64,000 nt of DNA from an uncultured Saprospiraceae bacterium (GTDB taxonomy: Bacteria; Bacteroidota; Bacteroidia; Chitinophagales; Saprospiraceae), in the NCBI GenBank assembly GCA_937981555.1, contig CALJOK010000004.1, forward strand, positions 62,001 through 126,000, given 5' to 3'. The notes beneath the pieces are model-generated. The model made no database searches. It was given only the letters and a program-made list of their open reading frames with translations, and was not told the DNA's origin. Below are positions 1-8,954 of the stretch, one piece after another (position 1 is the stretch's first letter; each line of letters begins with the position of its first letter). A program made the position numbers and the translations under genes.

Positions 1-1567
1 CTTCATTACGTGCATTTACACCATTTTGCCCTTCGATAGTTCCTAATGAACCATCGCTACTACTCACATCAATCACTCCCGAAATAGCAGCTATTTGTTT
101 TTTTATAGGATCGGCTTTCATATAATTCCCCCAACCTAAATCTAATTCTACGACTTGATCATATTTAAAACCTAATTCTTTGTTTTGTAAAAACTCCAAT
201 TGTTGGTAACAAATCAATGAACCAATAATCAACATTCCGGAAAGCATAAATTGCAAAACGACTAATCGTTGAATAAATGGCCGCTTAACTGAGACAGCAG
301 TTCCTAATCGTTGAAAGGCTTCCACCGCTGAAAATCGTGCCGCTTGGATAGCAGGAAATAAACCTGCCAATAATCCTAACAATATAATTACAAAAGCATA
401 AATCAACATCGCTGGCAAACTAAAAACCAAGTCAATATCTCTACCTAATATGGATAGAAATGGTTTTCGCAAAAGTGTCACCCATAATAAAGCTAACGTT
501 CCTCCGATTGTAGACATCAACATTGTTTCGCCTAGGAATTGAAATAAAACATCGGAGTTGTTCGCACCTAAAGATTTCCGAACACCAATTTCTCGTACTC
601 GTCGCATTCCCAAAACGGTTGATAGATTTGCAAAATTGATACTACTAATCAGCAAAATAAATAATGCAATCAATCCTAAAATTTGAAGATATTTCCGATT
701 AGTTTTTTGAAAATTATTAGAATCATAACTTAAGCCATTCGAACCTAAATGGATGTCTGCAAAAGATTGCAATGACACTCCCACCATTTCATGACTAGGC
801 ATTTCTTTTTCCAAAAAAGATGGGAAAGTAGCTGCTACTTCAAGAGCATCACCTGCCGATGAACGCAATCGAAGATAAGTAGAAGTGCTCGCACCATGCC
901 ATAAATTACCGGCATTCCGGTTAGTAAATTCGCGTCCATCTATCGGAGTTAAAGACTCAAATTGGAGATGACTATTTTTTGGAAGGTGATCAAAAACAGC
1001 AGAAACTATATATTGAATCGTCGTATCATTTCCAGAATTAAGCGTGGAAGTATATTCTAAACTTTCTCCAACTGGATTTTCATCGCCAAATAATTGTTCG
1101 CTGACGGAACGAGTAATCAAGATGTTTTCCAATTTATCAAAAGCAGTTTTAGCATCTCCATGCAATAATTTAAAATTAAAAAAAGAAAAGAAGCTAGTAT
1201 CCACTTGGAGACTTTTTCTTACCGTTGTTTCCTTGCCATTTGCTTGACAAAGAAAATTTTCATTGTCAGTTATCACTCTTAAGAAATCTTCCACGTCGCC
1301 ACTTTCTCTTTGCAAATAAGGCCCCATCATAGGCGAAGCCAACGCAGTTGGATTCTCTGGCGAATTAGGATATTTGAAAGTTGTGGTCAATCGATATAAA
1401 TCTGCTTGGTCAGGATTCGTTTTATCGAAACTATATTCAAATTGTAAAAAAAGAATGATCAATGTACTCACCGCTACGCTTACCGATAAGCCAAAAATAT
1501 TAATGGAAGTGATGCTGGCATTTTTTAAAAGATTTCGCCAGATGAGTTTGAGGTTTGTTAAGTTCAT
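1..1567 (-). CDS. ABC transporter permease, double FtsX/MacB type (partial, C-terminus off window)
   Basis: Eighth and last permease of the array. It starts at ATG 1567 and is still open at base 1, so about 522 residues are visible. The frame reads MNLTNLKLIWRNLLKNAS, then a first membrane helix near residues 19-40, a periplasmic MacB_PCD-like domain, the FtsX helix with LIALFILLISSINFANLS, and the conserved cytoplasmic segment REIGVRKSLGANNSDV. The second periplasmic domain has begun where the window stops. An in-frame ATG at 1591 is possible, but 1567 matches the paralogues' N-termini. It lies 63 bp downstream of the previous permease with no promoter seen, so it is probably co-transcribed. 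This type of protein is the membrane subunit of a MacB/LolCDE-like mechanotransmission ABC system; the substrate is unknown. Confidence 0.9.
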   Translation of the reverse strand, partial: MNLTNLKLIWRNLLKNASITSINIFGLSVSVAVSTLIILFLQFEYSFDKTNPDQADLYRLTTTFKYPNSPENPTALASPMMGPYLQRESGDVEDFLRVITDNENFLCQANGKETTVRKSLQVDTSFFSFFNFKLLHGDAKTAFDKLENILITRSVSEQLFGDENPVGESLEYTSTLNSGNDTTIQYIVSAVFDHLPKNSHLQFESLTPIDGREFTNRNAGNLWHGASTSTYLRLRSSAGDALEVAATFPSFLEKEMPSHEMVGVSLQSFADIHLGSNGLSYDSNNFQKTNRKYLQILGLIALFILLISSINFANLSTVLGMRRVREIGVRKSLGANNSDVLFQFLGETMLMSTIGGTLALLWVTLLRKPFLSILGRDIDLVFSLPAMLIYAFVIILLGLLAGLFPAIQAARFSAVEAFQRLGTAVSVKRPFIQRLVVLQFMLSGMLIIGSLICYQQLEFLQNKELGFKYDQVVELDLGWGNYMKADPIKKQIAAISGVIDVSSSDGSLGTIEGQNGVNARNE

Positions 1568-1630
1568 TTTCTTTTGAATTAAAAAATTCATAATAATAAA
1601 TTCGCCATTAGGAGTTTTCCTTAATCGAGT

Positions 1631-4063
1631 TTATTCATTTTTTAGACTTTCCACAGGATTCGTCATCGCTGCTACTAATGATTTAGAACCTACGGTCAGG
1701 AATGCAATTCCAATTGCCATGATACCTGCAAACGCAAACATCCACCACTCCAAAGAAATTCGATATTCAAAATTATTGAGCCATTCGCCCATTTGAATCC
1801 AAGCGATTGGAGTAGCGATGAGTAAGCCGATGAGGACGTAGATTAGAAATGATTTTGATAATGTAAATACAATGTTAGGAACACTTGCACCAAGTACTTT
1901 ACGAATCCCAATTTCTTTCATGCGCTGCTCTGTCATAAATGTGGCCAACGCCAAGAGTCCAAGACAAGCAATGAAAATTGCCAGTAATGAAAATATGCCA
2001 AACAACTTACTCACCCGATCTTCAGCTTTATACATTTTGGCAAAACGATCATCTAAAAAATCATATCGAAAAGGTTGGGAGGGAGCAAATGACTTCCAAA
2101 TGGCTTCAGATTTTGCAATAAGTTTATCCATTTCGGCAGCTGTCGTTTTTACTGAAACAACCGAACTACTCATACCCATAAATAAAGCAAGCTCTCCTAT
2201 CTTTCCTTTTAGTGATTCGAAATTAAAATCTTCAACAATTCCTACGACTGTATATTGTCGAGTTCCACCAGGAATAGTAATGACTTGCCCAATTGGATTC
2301 CCTTCAAACCCAAATCGTTCAACAGCAGTTTCATTCAAAATCACACTTGCAGAATCAGCTAATCTCTCTCCATTAAAATTTCTTCCATCGACTAAATTCA
2401 TACTCAATGTATTCAAATAATCATCATCTATATTCCAACATTGGGCTACGATGAGGTTATTAGGTTTTCCTTTTGCGATGAGACCAAATGAATTTCTTCG
2501 ACCACCATCAAGTGGAAGAAAGGAGCTGATGGCTACGTTTTTTACTTCTGGTAATTTTTTGATCGCATCTTTAAATGCAGGTAATTGATCAATAATGGTA
2601 TAAGTATCTTCTATCAACAATACTTGGTTTTTGTCAAAGCCTAAATTTTTATTTTGGATAAATGACATCTGTTGATACACGACCACCGTACCTACAATCA
2701 AACCAATTGAAATGGCAAATTGAAAAACAACTAACCCACTTCGTAACCAACCACTTTTACTTCCTAGACTTAATTTTCCTTTCAAAACTTTGACTGGTTC
2801 AAATGCCGAAAGATAAAATGAAGGATACAAACCTGCTAAAATCCCAGTAACAATTGCGCCTCCCAAAATGAGTGAAATAAAACTAATTTTTGAAAAAGGA
2901 ATACTCAAACTTTTGCCCGAAAGTTCATTAAACATCGGCATTAATAAAATGGCAAAAACTACCCCCAACGAAAATGATAGCAAACTCATTAAAACTGATT
3001 CGGTCAAAAACTGATTGATTAATTGTTGTTGAAATGAACCTAATACTTTCCGCAGACCAACTTCTTTCGCTCGATTGGCAGAACGTGCTGTCGATAAATT
3101 AATAAAATTTACCAAGGCAATTAATAAGATAAACAAGGCGATTACACCAAACATTTTGACCTGAGCAATGTCGCCTTGAGTCTCAAAAGGATGAGTAAGA
3201 TCTTTTGACTTTAAATGAATATCGGTAACGGGATGTAAAATAAGCTCAATTCCTTTTCCTTCTTTTGCTAATTCTTTTAAGTCTGCTTTCGCAAACTCTT
3301 GAAACTCTGAACTAAAATTTTTTACTACAAAATCTTGAAGTTTTTGTTTTAATTGTTGAGGAGTTGTACCATCTGCGAGGGAAACATAAGTGTAATAATT
3401 ATTCCAAACCCAAGCATTTGCATTTTGGTCCTGCAAAGTATTCATCGACATAAAAAAATCATAATGAAAATGATTTTGTTCTTTGATATTTTCCATTACC
3501 CCTGTAATCTTGTAGGTCTGATCTTCTGCATTATTAAAATTTAAAGTCTTTCCAATTGGATCTTCATTTTGGAAATACTTTTCTGCTATTCGTTTTGTAA
3601 TTACAATGTTATAAGGTTCTTTTAAAAGATTCCCTTTGTCTCCTTTAATTAGTGGAAGATCGAATAATTCAAATAATTCCTGATCTGCATAAACGAAACC
3701 ATCTTCATAAAATCCTTCTTCTTGATTTTCTTTTCGAATAATATTATTTCCTGCATTAAAAAAATGTGGATTAATTCGAGCTACTTTTTTGACCTCTGGA
3801 ATTTCGTCTACCATCGTTTGAGCCAGAATAGCAGGTACCGCAGAATAGATTCCTTTAAAATCATTGATATCTGTATTTCGAGCGACGAGATATAAATTTT
3901 CAACATTCGGATGATGTTGATCATAGCTTAATTCATCTTTGATAAACAAAGCGATGAGCAAACAACAAGTCACTCCAATTGCCAAACCTACAATATTTAC
4001 AGAGCTGTAAAACTTCTGTTTTTTAATTTGGCGGAAAGCTATTTTTAAATGATTTTTTAACAT
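1631..4063 (-). CDS. ABC transporter permease, double FtsX/MacB type (810 aa)
   Basis: Inner-membrane subunit of a MacB-like ABC exporter. The layout is duplicated: membrane helix 1 (about 21-43), MacB_PCD-like periplasmic domain (about 55-240), three FtsX helices starting at FGVIALFILLIALVNFINLS, a middle helix (VVFQFAISIGLIVGTVVV), a second periplasmic domain (about 480-650) and a C-terminal FtsX block. The two conserved cytoplasmic motifs are KEVGLRKVLGSFQQQL and KEIGIRKVLGASVPNIV. The C-terminus NPVESLKNE places it in the same subgroup as the 8955-11384 gene. The start is ATG with a 24-bp gap after the upstream permease. It has no ATPase domain and must use a separate nucleotide-binding subunit, most simply one of the two encoded at 19-20 kb. 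Confidence 0.93.
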   Translation of the reverse strand: MLKNHLKIAFRQIKKQKFYSSVNIVGLAIGVTCCLLIALFIKDELSYDQHHPNVENLYLVARNTDINDFKGIYSAVPAILAQTMVDEIPEVKKVARINPHFFNAGNNIIRKENQEEGFYEDGFVYADQELFELFDLPLIKGDKGNLLKEPYNIVITKRIAEKYFQNEDPIGKTLNFNNAEDQTYKITGVMENIKEQNHFHYDFFMSMNTLQDQNANAWVWNNYYTYVSLADGTTPQQLKQKLQDFVVKNFSSEFQEFAKADLKELAKEGKGIELILHPVTDIHLKSKDLTHPFETQGDIAQVKMFGVIALFILLIALVNFINLSTARSANRAKEVGLRKVLGSFQQQLINQFLTESVLMSLLSFSLGVVFAILLMPMFNELSGKSLSIPFSKISFISLILGGAIVTGILAGLYPSFYLSAFEPVKVLKGKLSLGSKSGWLRSGLVVFQFAISIGLIVGTVVVYQQMSFIQNKNLGFDKNQVLLIEDTYTIIDQLPAFKDAIKKLPEVKNVAISSFLPLDGGRRNSFGLIAKGKPNNLIVAQCWNIDDDYLNTLSMNLVDGRNFNGERLADSASVILNETAVERFGFEGNPIGQVITIPGGTRQYTVVGIVEDFNFESLKGKIGELALFMGMSSSVVSVKTTAAEMDKLIAKSEAIWKSFAPSQPFRYDFLDDRFAKMYKAEDRVSKLFGIFSLLAIFIACLGLLALATFMTEQRMKEIGIRKVLGASVPNIVFTLSKSFLIYVLIGLLIATPIAWIQMGEWLNNFEYRISLEWWMFAFAGIMAIGIAFLTVGSKSLVAAMTNPVESLKNE

Positions 4064-4087
4064 GGCATTTATTATTTTTTGAAAACT

Positions 4088-6460
4088 TTATTCTTTTAAA
4101 TTATTAGCTGGATTTACATTAGCAGCTTTGGCTGTCTGTAAACTGACCGTCAACCATGCGATGAATAACAATAAACTTCCGGCGATCGCAAATGACCAAA
4201 TCGACAATTCAATTCTAAAAGCAAAACTGTCTAACCATTGTCGAGCAACGAAATAACTGATCGGCAAACCAATCGCCAATGCCACTAAAACCATTTTGAT
4301 AAAATCAGAGGACAACAAACTGATGATGGAGAAAACACTTGCACCCAACACTTTCCGAATCGAAATTTCTTTCATTCGTCGCTGTGCAGTAAATGCTGCC
4401 AAACCAAATAACCCAAGGCATGAAATTAAAATCGCCATCAAAGCAAAATATTTTGAAAGAGTCGCAACTCGATGCTCTGCGGCATAAAGTGCTTGATAGT
4501 TTTCATCTAAGAATTTAAATTCAAAAGGTAATTCAGGATTGAACTTTTTATAAACCGTTTCCAATTGAGCTAAAGTTTTTTGCTCTTCGCCTGCTTGAAT
4601 TTTCACTAAAATATTATTCCCGTAATTTCCCAATCGAAGAACACAAGGTTTGATTTTTTCATAAAGTGATTCAAAATGAAAATCCTTTACGACTCCAATT
4701 ATTTCTCGATCTCGTCGATTCCGTTGCACTTTTTTTCCAATAGGATTTTTCATCCCCATAGCTTTTATGGCTGCTTCGTTGAAAATATATTTCCCTAAAT
4801 CACTTCCAAATTCCGTGGAGAATCCTCTACCTTCTTTGATTTCCAAACCAAGTGTTTCAACGATATCAACTCCCGCAATCATCACACTAAATCGAATTGG
4901 GTTCTCTAAATTTTCTCCTTCAAAATGAATTCCTGAAGTGTACCCATAGTCATCCATCATGTCTCCATCAATCGTAGAAGCATTCACAACTGAAGGGATT
5001 TTTTTCATCTCTGATAAAAAAGTAGAAGTTTGAGTTTGCTCTTGGAGCGATCCTTCTTTTTGGATGACGACGATATTATCTTTTTTATATCCTAAGTTTT
5101 TAGATTGGATAAATTGGATTTGTTGATAAACAACCATGACCGCTACAATCAAAATTAAGGACATGGTAAACTGGAAAACAACGAGTCCCTTTCTCGCCCA
5201 AATTTCACCAAACGATTGATTGAGTTTTCCTTTTAAAATATTCACAGGCTTAAACCCTGAAAGGTAAAGTGCAGGGTAACTTCCTGCAATAATTCCAGTT
5301 CCAAGCGTTATCACCAAAATTGATAACAATACATTTACATCAAAAGTTAAACTTAATTCTTTGCCTGTAATTTCATTGAATTGAGGTAAAATAAGATTGA
5401 CAAAAAGCAAGGCTACCAAAACTGAAATGCAAGTAATTAAAATTGACTCACTCAAATATTGAGCAACGAGTGTTTTTCGATCTGCACCGATTGTTTTTTT
5501 GACGCCCACTTCTTTCATTCGTCGAGTTGCCTTCGCTGTCGATAAATTCATAAAGTTAATGCAGGCAATCAGCAGAATAAAAAGTGCAATTAAGGAGAAC
5601 AATCTCACGTACAAAATTCGTCCACCAACTAAAACACCATTTTCATATTTCCCAAAAAGATACTTGTCTGTATATTTCTGAGTGAACAAAGTCCCCTCTG
5701 GCTCTTCTGTTTTTTGAGCAAGGAAATTTTTTATTTTTTTATCAAATGCTGAAATATTTGTTCCTTCCTTTAAAACTACGAAAGTGTACGGCTCGCTATT
5801 TCCCCAATCCAAAATTTCAGGTTTCATATCGAAATATCGAGGGTAGGAAAATAAAAGATCGAATTGCATAGTCGATTCCTTCGGGCAATTTTTCACAATC
5901 CCTGTAATCAAATATTCGCCGTCTAAAGTTTCTTCATTTCGTTGCCATGCAATAGTTTTTCCAACTACATTATCTGTCGTATTAAATAGTTTCAAAGCAA
6001 GGTCTTCAGAAAGAACAACTGAATTTTTATTTTTTAAAACTTCATCCTTATCTCCATGCAAAAGAGGAAAAGTAAAAACATCAAAGAAACCTTCACTTAC
6101 AAATTGATCATTCGCTTTAAAATTACTTTCACCATTTGAGATAATCCCAGTTCCTCCTAAAGGAATTGCTGAAGCAGACATTTCAACTTCAGGCATTTCA
6201 TCTTTTAATGCTTTTGCCAAAAGTCCTTGCGTCCATTCCCAAATCAAAATATCATTATCATTGATTTTGATATTTTGCAAAACTTGGTAAAGTTCCCCAC
6301 TATTTTCATGAAATTGATCTACACTTTTTTCACTCATCACCCACAAATAAATTAACATCGTACATGCCAATCCTGTAGACAAACCAATTAGATTGATCAA
6401 AAAAGTTCCTTTGTCTTTTTTGATATTTCGGAAGGCGATTTTAAGGTTGTGTTTAAGCAT
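4088..6460 (-). CDS. ABC transporter permease, double FtsX/MacB type (790 aa)
   Basis: Same architecture as the other permeases: helix 1 (LINLIGLSTGLACTMLIYLW), MacB_PCD-like domain, FtsX core with LFSLIALFILLIACINFMNL, and motifs KEVGVKKTIGADRKTL and KEISIRKVLGASVFSII. It ends VNPANNLKE. Its closest visible relative is the gene just upstream (6464-8830), from which it is separated by 3 bp, so the two are almost certainly translated from one mRNA. The N-terminal codons of the two genes are also very similar at DNA level. The function is inferred from the family only: a mechanotransmission-type permease for lipoprotein, peptide or drug export or for stress resistance. The substrate is unknown. 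Confidence 0.93.
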   Translation of the reverse strand: MLKHNLKIAFRNIKKDKGTFLINLIGLSTGLACTMLIYLWVMSEKSVDQFHENSGELYQVLQNIKINDNDILIWEWTQGLLAKALKDEMPEVEMSASAIPLGGTGIISNGESNFKANDQFVSEGFFDVFTFPLLHGDKDEVLKNKNSVVLSEDLALKLFNTTDNVVGKTIAWQRNEETLDGEYLITGIVKNCPKESTMQFDLLFSYPRYFDMKPEILDWGNSEPYTFVVLKEGTNISAFDKKIKNFLAQKTEEPEGTLFTQKYTDKYLFGKYENGVLVGGRILYVRLFSLIALFILLIACINFMNLSTAKATRRMKEVGVKKTIGADRKTLVAQYLSESILITCISVLVALLFVNLILPQFNEITGKELSLTFDVNVLLSILVITLGTGIIAGSYPALYLSGFKPVNILKGKLNQSFGEIWARKGLVVFQFTMSLILIVAVMVVYQQIQFIQSKNLGYKKDNIVVIQKEGSLQEQTQTSTFLSEMKKIPSVVNASTIDGDMMDDYGYTSGIHFEGENLENPIRFSVMIAGVDIVETLGLEIKEGRGFSTEFGSDLGKYIFNEAAIKAMGMKNPIGKKVQRNRRDREIIGVVKDFHFESLYEKIKPCVLRLGNYGNNILVKIQAGEEQKTLAQLETVYKKFNPELPFEFKFLDENYQALYAAEHRVATLSKYFALMAILISCLGLFGLAAFTAQRRMKEISIRKVLGASVFSIISLLSSDFIKMVLVALAIGLPISYFVARQWLDSFAFRIELSIWSFAIAGSLLLFIAWLTVSLQTAKAANVNPANNLKE

Positions 6461-6463
6461 GAT

Positions 6464-8830
6464 TTATTCTTTTAAATTATTCACAGGGTTAACTCTAGCC
6501 GCTTTCATAGTTTGCAAACTTACTGTCAGCCAAGCAATCGCAAGTGTCAGCAAACCTGCCATAATGAAAAACCAAATCGACAAGTCAATGCTAAATGCAA
6601 AATCATTCAACCAACTCCTAGCAATAAAATAACTAATCGGAATCCCGATTAAAATGGCCACTACAACCATCTTAGTAAAATCCAATGTGAGTAAACGAAT
6701 GATGGAAAATGGATTTGCACCTAGCACTTTTCGAATCGAAATTTCTTTAATCCGTCGCTGCGCTATGAAGGCTGCCAAACCAAATAGTCCAAGACATGAA
6801 ATGATAATCGCAAAACCTGCGAAGTATTTTGACAAAGTAGAAACTCGTTTTTCCGACTCATATAACTCTTGATAATCAGTATCTAAAAATTGATATTCGA
6901 AAGGAAGATTTGGGTGATTTCTTTTATATAAATTTTCTAACTGAGCTAATGCTGTTTGTTCCTCACCTGCTCTAATCTTCACCATAATCTTATCTGAATT
7001 ATTCTTTTGAACTAAGCGGAAAAAGAATGGTTGAATATTTTCATACAAAGATTCAAAGTGAAAATTCTTAGCAACTCCAACGATTTCAAAATCATCTCCC
7101 CAAAGATTAAATGTTTTTCCAACAGGATCTTTTAAGCCCATTAATTTAATCCCAGCTTCATTGAAAATTATTTTCCTATTTTCATTATTAAATTTTCTAT
7201 CAAAACTTCTTCCTTCTATCATGTCCACATCCATCATTTCCATCATGTCATAATTGATTCGAAAATAGTGAAACACAGGATCAGAATTAGGGTCTTTGCC
7301 TTCCCAATTAAATGAACCATTCGTATCGTTGACATCATTGACAAAATTGCCCTCCATACTCGAAGCATTGATAACGCTAGGAATCTTTTTTACTTCCGAA
7401 ATAAAAATATCTTGACTAACTAAATCACTTTCATTGAATTGAAAATGAACGACATTATCTCTATTGAATCCCAATTTTTTATTTTGAATAAATTCAATCT
7501 GCTTGTAAACGACGACAACCGAAACAATCAAGATTAGCGAGATGGCAAACTGAAAAACCACCAATCCTTTTCTCGCCCAAAGTTCGCCCCAAGTGTTTTT
7601 GATATTGCCTTTAAAAATTGTCGCAGGTTTAAAACCCGATAAATAGAAAGCAGGATAGCTACCAGAAATAAAACCAGTCACTAACGTAATTCCAAGAATC
7701 GTTGCCAATCCTGAGACTGTAATTTCAAAAGATAATTCCTTACCTGTAATCGAATTAAAACTAGGGAGGAAAGAATAAATTAATCCAACCGCAATGAACA
7801 AAGAGAAAAAACTCAACATCATCGACTCACTCAAATATTGAAAGATTAAAGTTCGACGGTCTGCTCCAATCGTTTTCTTAACCCCAATCTCTTTGAATTT
7901 TTTAGTCGCATTAGCAGTAGAAAGATTCATGAAGTTGATGCACGCAATCAATAAAATAAATAAAGCAATCAGCGAAAATAATCGAACGTAAGTAATTCTT
8001 CCGCCGGTGATTAGGCCTTCTTTATATTCGCCATTAAGATAACCATCGGTAAATTGTTGCGCCCATAAAATCTCATCAGTACTCTCATGTTTCGTTTTTA
8101 AAAATTTGCGAATTTTATTATTGAGATTACTTAATTCAACATCTTTATGAACCAGAACAAAAGTTTCTGCGAGATAATTATTCCACATAATATCCTTGTT
8201 CAGTCGGTCGACATAAAGGTCCATCGAGAGCAAGTAGTCAAATTGAAACGTAGAATTTTTCGGTAAATCTTTAAACACTCCAGAAATAAAAATTTCAATT
8301 GTTTTGCTGCCTATTTCGTACGTCACTATTTTCCCCAATACATTTTCTGTCGTTGGATAAAACTTTTTAGCCAAACTTTCCGAGATCACAATTCCACTTT
8401 TGTTTGGAAAAATTTGATGTCGATTTCCTTCTAACATCTCAAATGAAAAAAGTTGGAAAAAATTATCGGTCACATAACGCCCTTTTGCACTTAGATAAAT
8501 ATCGTTCGAGGTTAAGCCATTCGTACTAAACGGTTTGGTTGAACACGCCCCGTGTTTTACTTCAGGTAATTCGTCTTCCAATGCTTTTGCCAAAGGTACA
8601 GGCAATACTTTCTCTGTAGAAATTTGTCCGTTTTCATCATAATTCGAAAAGACTCTGAAAAGTTGATTATCATTTTTATGAAATTTGTCCACACTAACTT
8701 CATCATTGACCCACATAAAAATCATGATCGCGCAAGCTAATCCTGTCGACAATCCAATCAAGTTGATCAAAAAAGTACTCTTGTCTTTTTTGAAATTCCG
8801 GAACGCAATCTTAAGGTTGTGTTTCAACAT
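6464..8830 (-). CDS. ABC transporter permease, double FtsX/MacB type (788 aa)
   Basis: A full-length double-FtsX permease with the N-terminal block LINLIGLSTGLACAIMIFMW, a periplasmic MacB_PCD-like domain, the FtsX core LFSLIALFILLIACINFMNL, and cytoplasmic motifs KEIGVKKTIGADRRTL and KEISIRKVLGANPFSII. It ends VNPVNNLKE. It sits 3 bp upstream of the 4088-6460 gene and 4 bp downstream of the relic tail of a lost paralogue, whose last codons provide the sequence in front of this start. It is therefore inferred to be co-transcribed with the genes on both sides. Substrate unknown. Confidence 0.93.
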   Translation of the reverse strand: MLKHNLKIAFRNFKKDKSTFLINLIGLSTGLACAIMIFMWVNDEVSVDKFHKNDNQLFRVFSNYDENGQISTEKVLPVPLAKALEDELPEVKHGACSTKPFSTNGLTSNDIYLSAKGRYVTDNFFQLFSFEMLEGNRHQIFPNKSGIVISESLAKKFYPTTENVLGKIVTYEIGSKTIEIFISGVFKDLPKNSTFQFDYLLSMDLYVDRLNKDIMWNNYLAETFVLVHKDVELSNLNNKIRKFLKTKHESTDEILWAQQFTDGYLNGEYKEGLITGGRITYVRLFSLIALFILLIACINFMNLSTANATKKFKEIGVKKTIGADRRTLIFQYLSESMMLSFFSLFIAVGLIYSFLPSFNSITGKELSFEITVSGLATILGITLVTGFISGSYPAFYLSGFKPATIFKGNIKNTWGELWARKGLVVFQFAISLILIVSVVVVYKQIEFIQNKKLGFNRDNVVHFQFNESDLVSQDIFISEVKKIPSVINASSMEGNFVNDVNDTNGSFNWEGKDPNSDPVFHYFRINYDMMEMMDVDMIEGRSFDRKFNNENRKIIFNEAGIKLMGLKDPVGKTFNLWGDDFEIVGVAKNFHFESLYENIQPFFFRLVQKNNSDKIMVKIRAGEEQTALAQLENLYKRNHPNLPFEYQFLDTDYQELYESEKRVSTLSKYFAGFAIIISCLGLFGLAAFIAQRRIKEISIRKVLGANPFSIIRLLTLDFTKMVVVAILIGIPISYFIARSWLNDFAFSIDLSIWFFIMAGLLTLAIAWLTVSLQTMKAARVNPVNNLKE

Positions 8831-8834
8831 TTTT

Positions 8835-8942
8835 TTATTCTTTTAAATTATTAACAGGATTAACTCTTGTCACTTTCATCATTTGTAAATTTACTTTCAT
8901 CCATGCAAGAAGCGCAAGAGTCAGCAATCCTACCATAACAAT
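8835..8942 (-). pseudogene. 3' relic of a ninth FtsX permease gene
   Basis: Read on the minus strand this stretch gives an open frame ending MGLLTL-type membrane helix, ALLAWMKVNLQMMKVTRV, NPVNNLKE and a stop. It aligns with the last ~34 residues of the 6464-8830 permease (GLLTLAIAWLTVSLQTMKAA, RVNPVNNLKE) with one inserted residue. The remaining ~750 codons of such a gene are missing; the next thing upstream is the intact 8955-11384 gene. The 4-bp gap to the next start mirrors the 3-bp gap at 6461-6463, so this looks like the remnant of a tandem copy lost by deletion. Confidence 0.8.
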
Positions 8943-8954
8943 ACAATCACTTCT

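Noticed and set aside
8835-8942. The 8835-8942 stretch as a short independent gene
   Set aside because: It has no start codon in a sensible position and matches only the end of a permease; a relic is the better reading.
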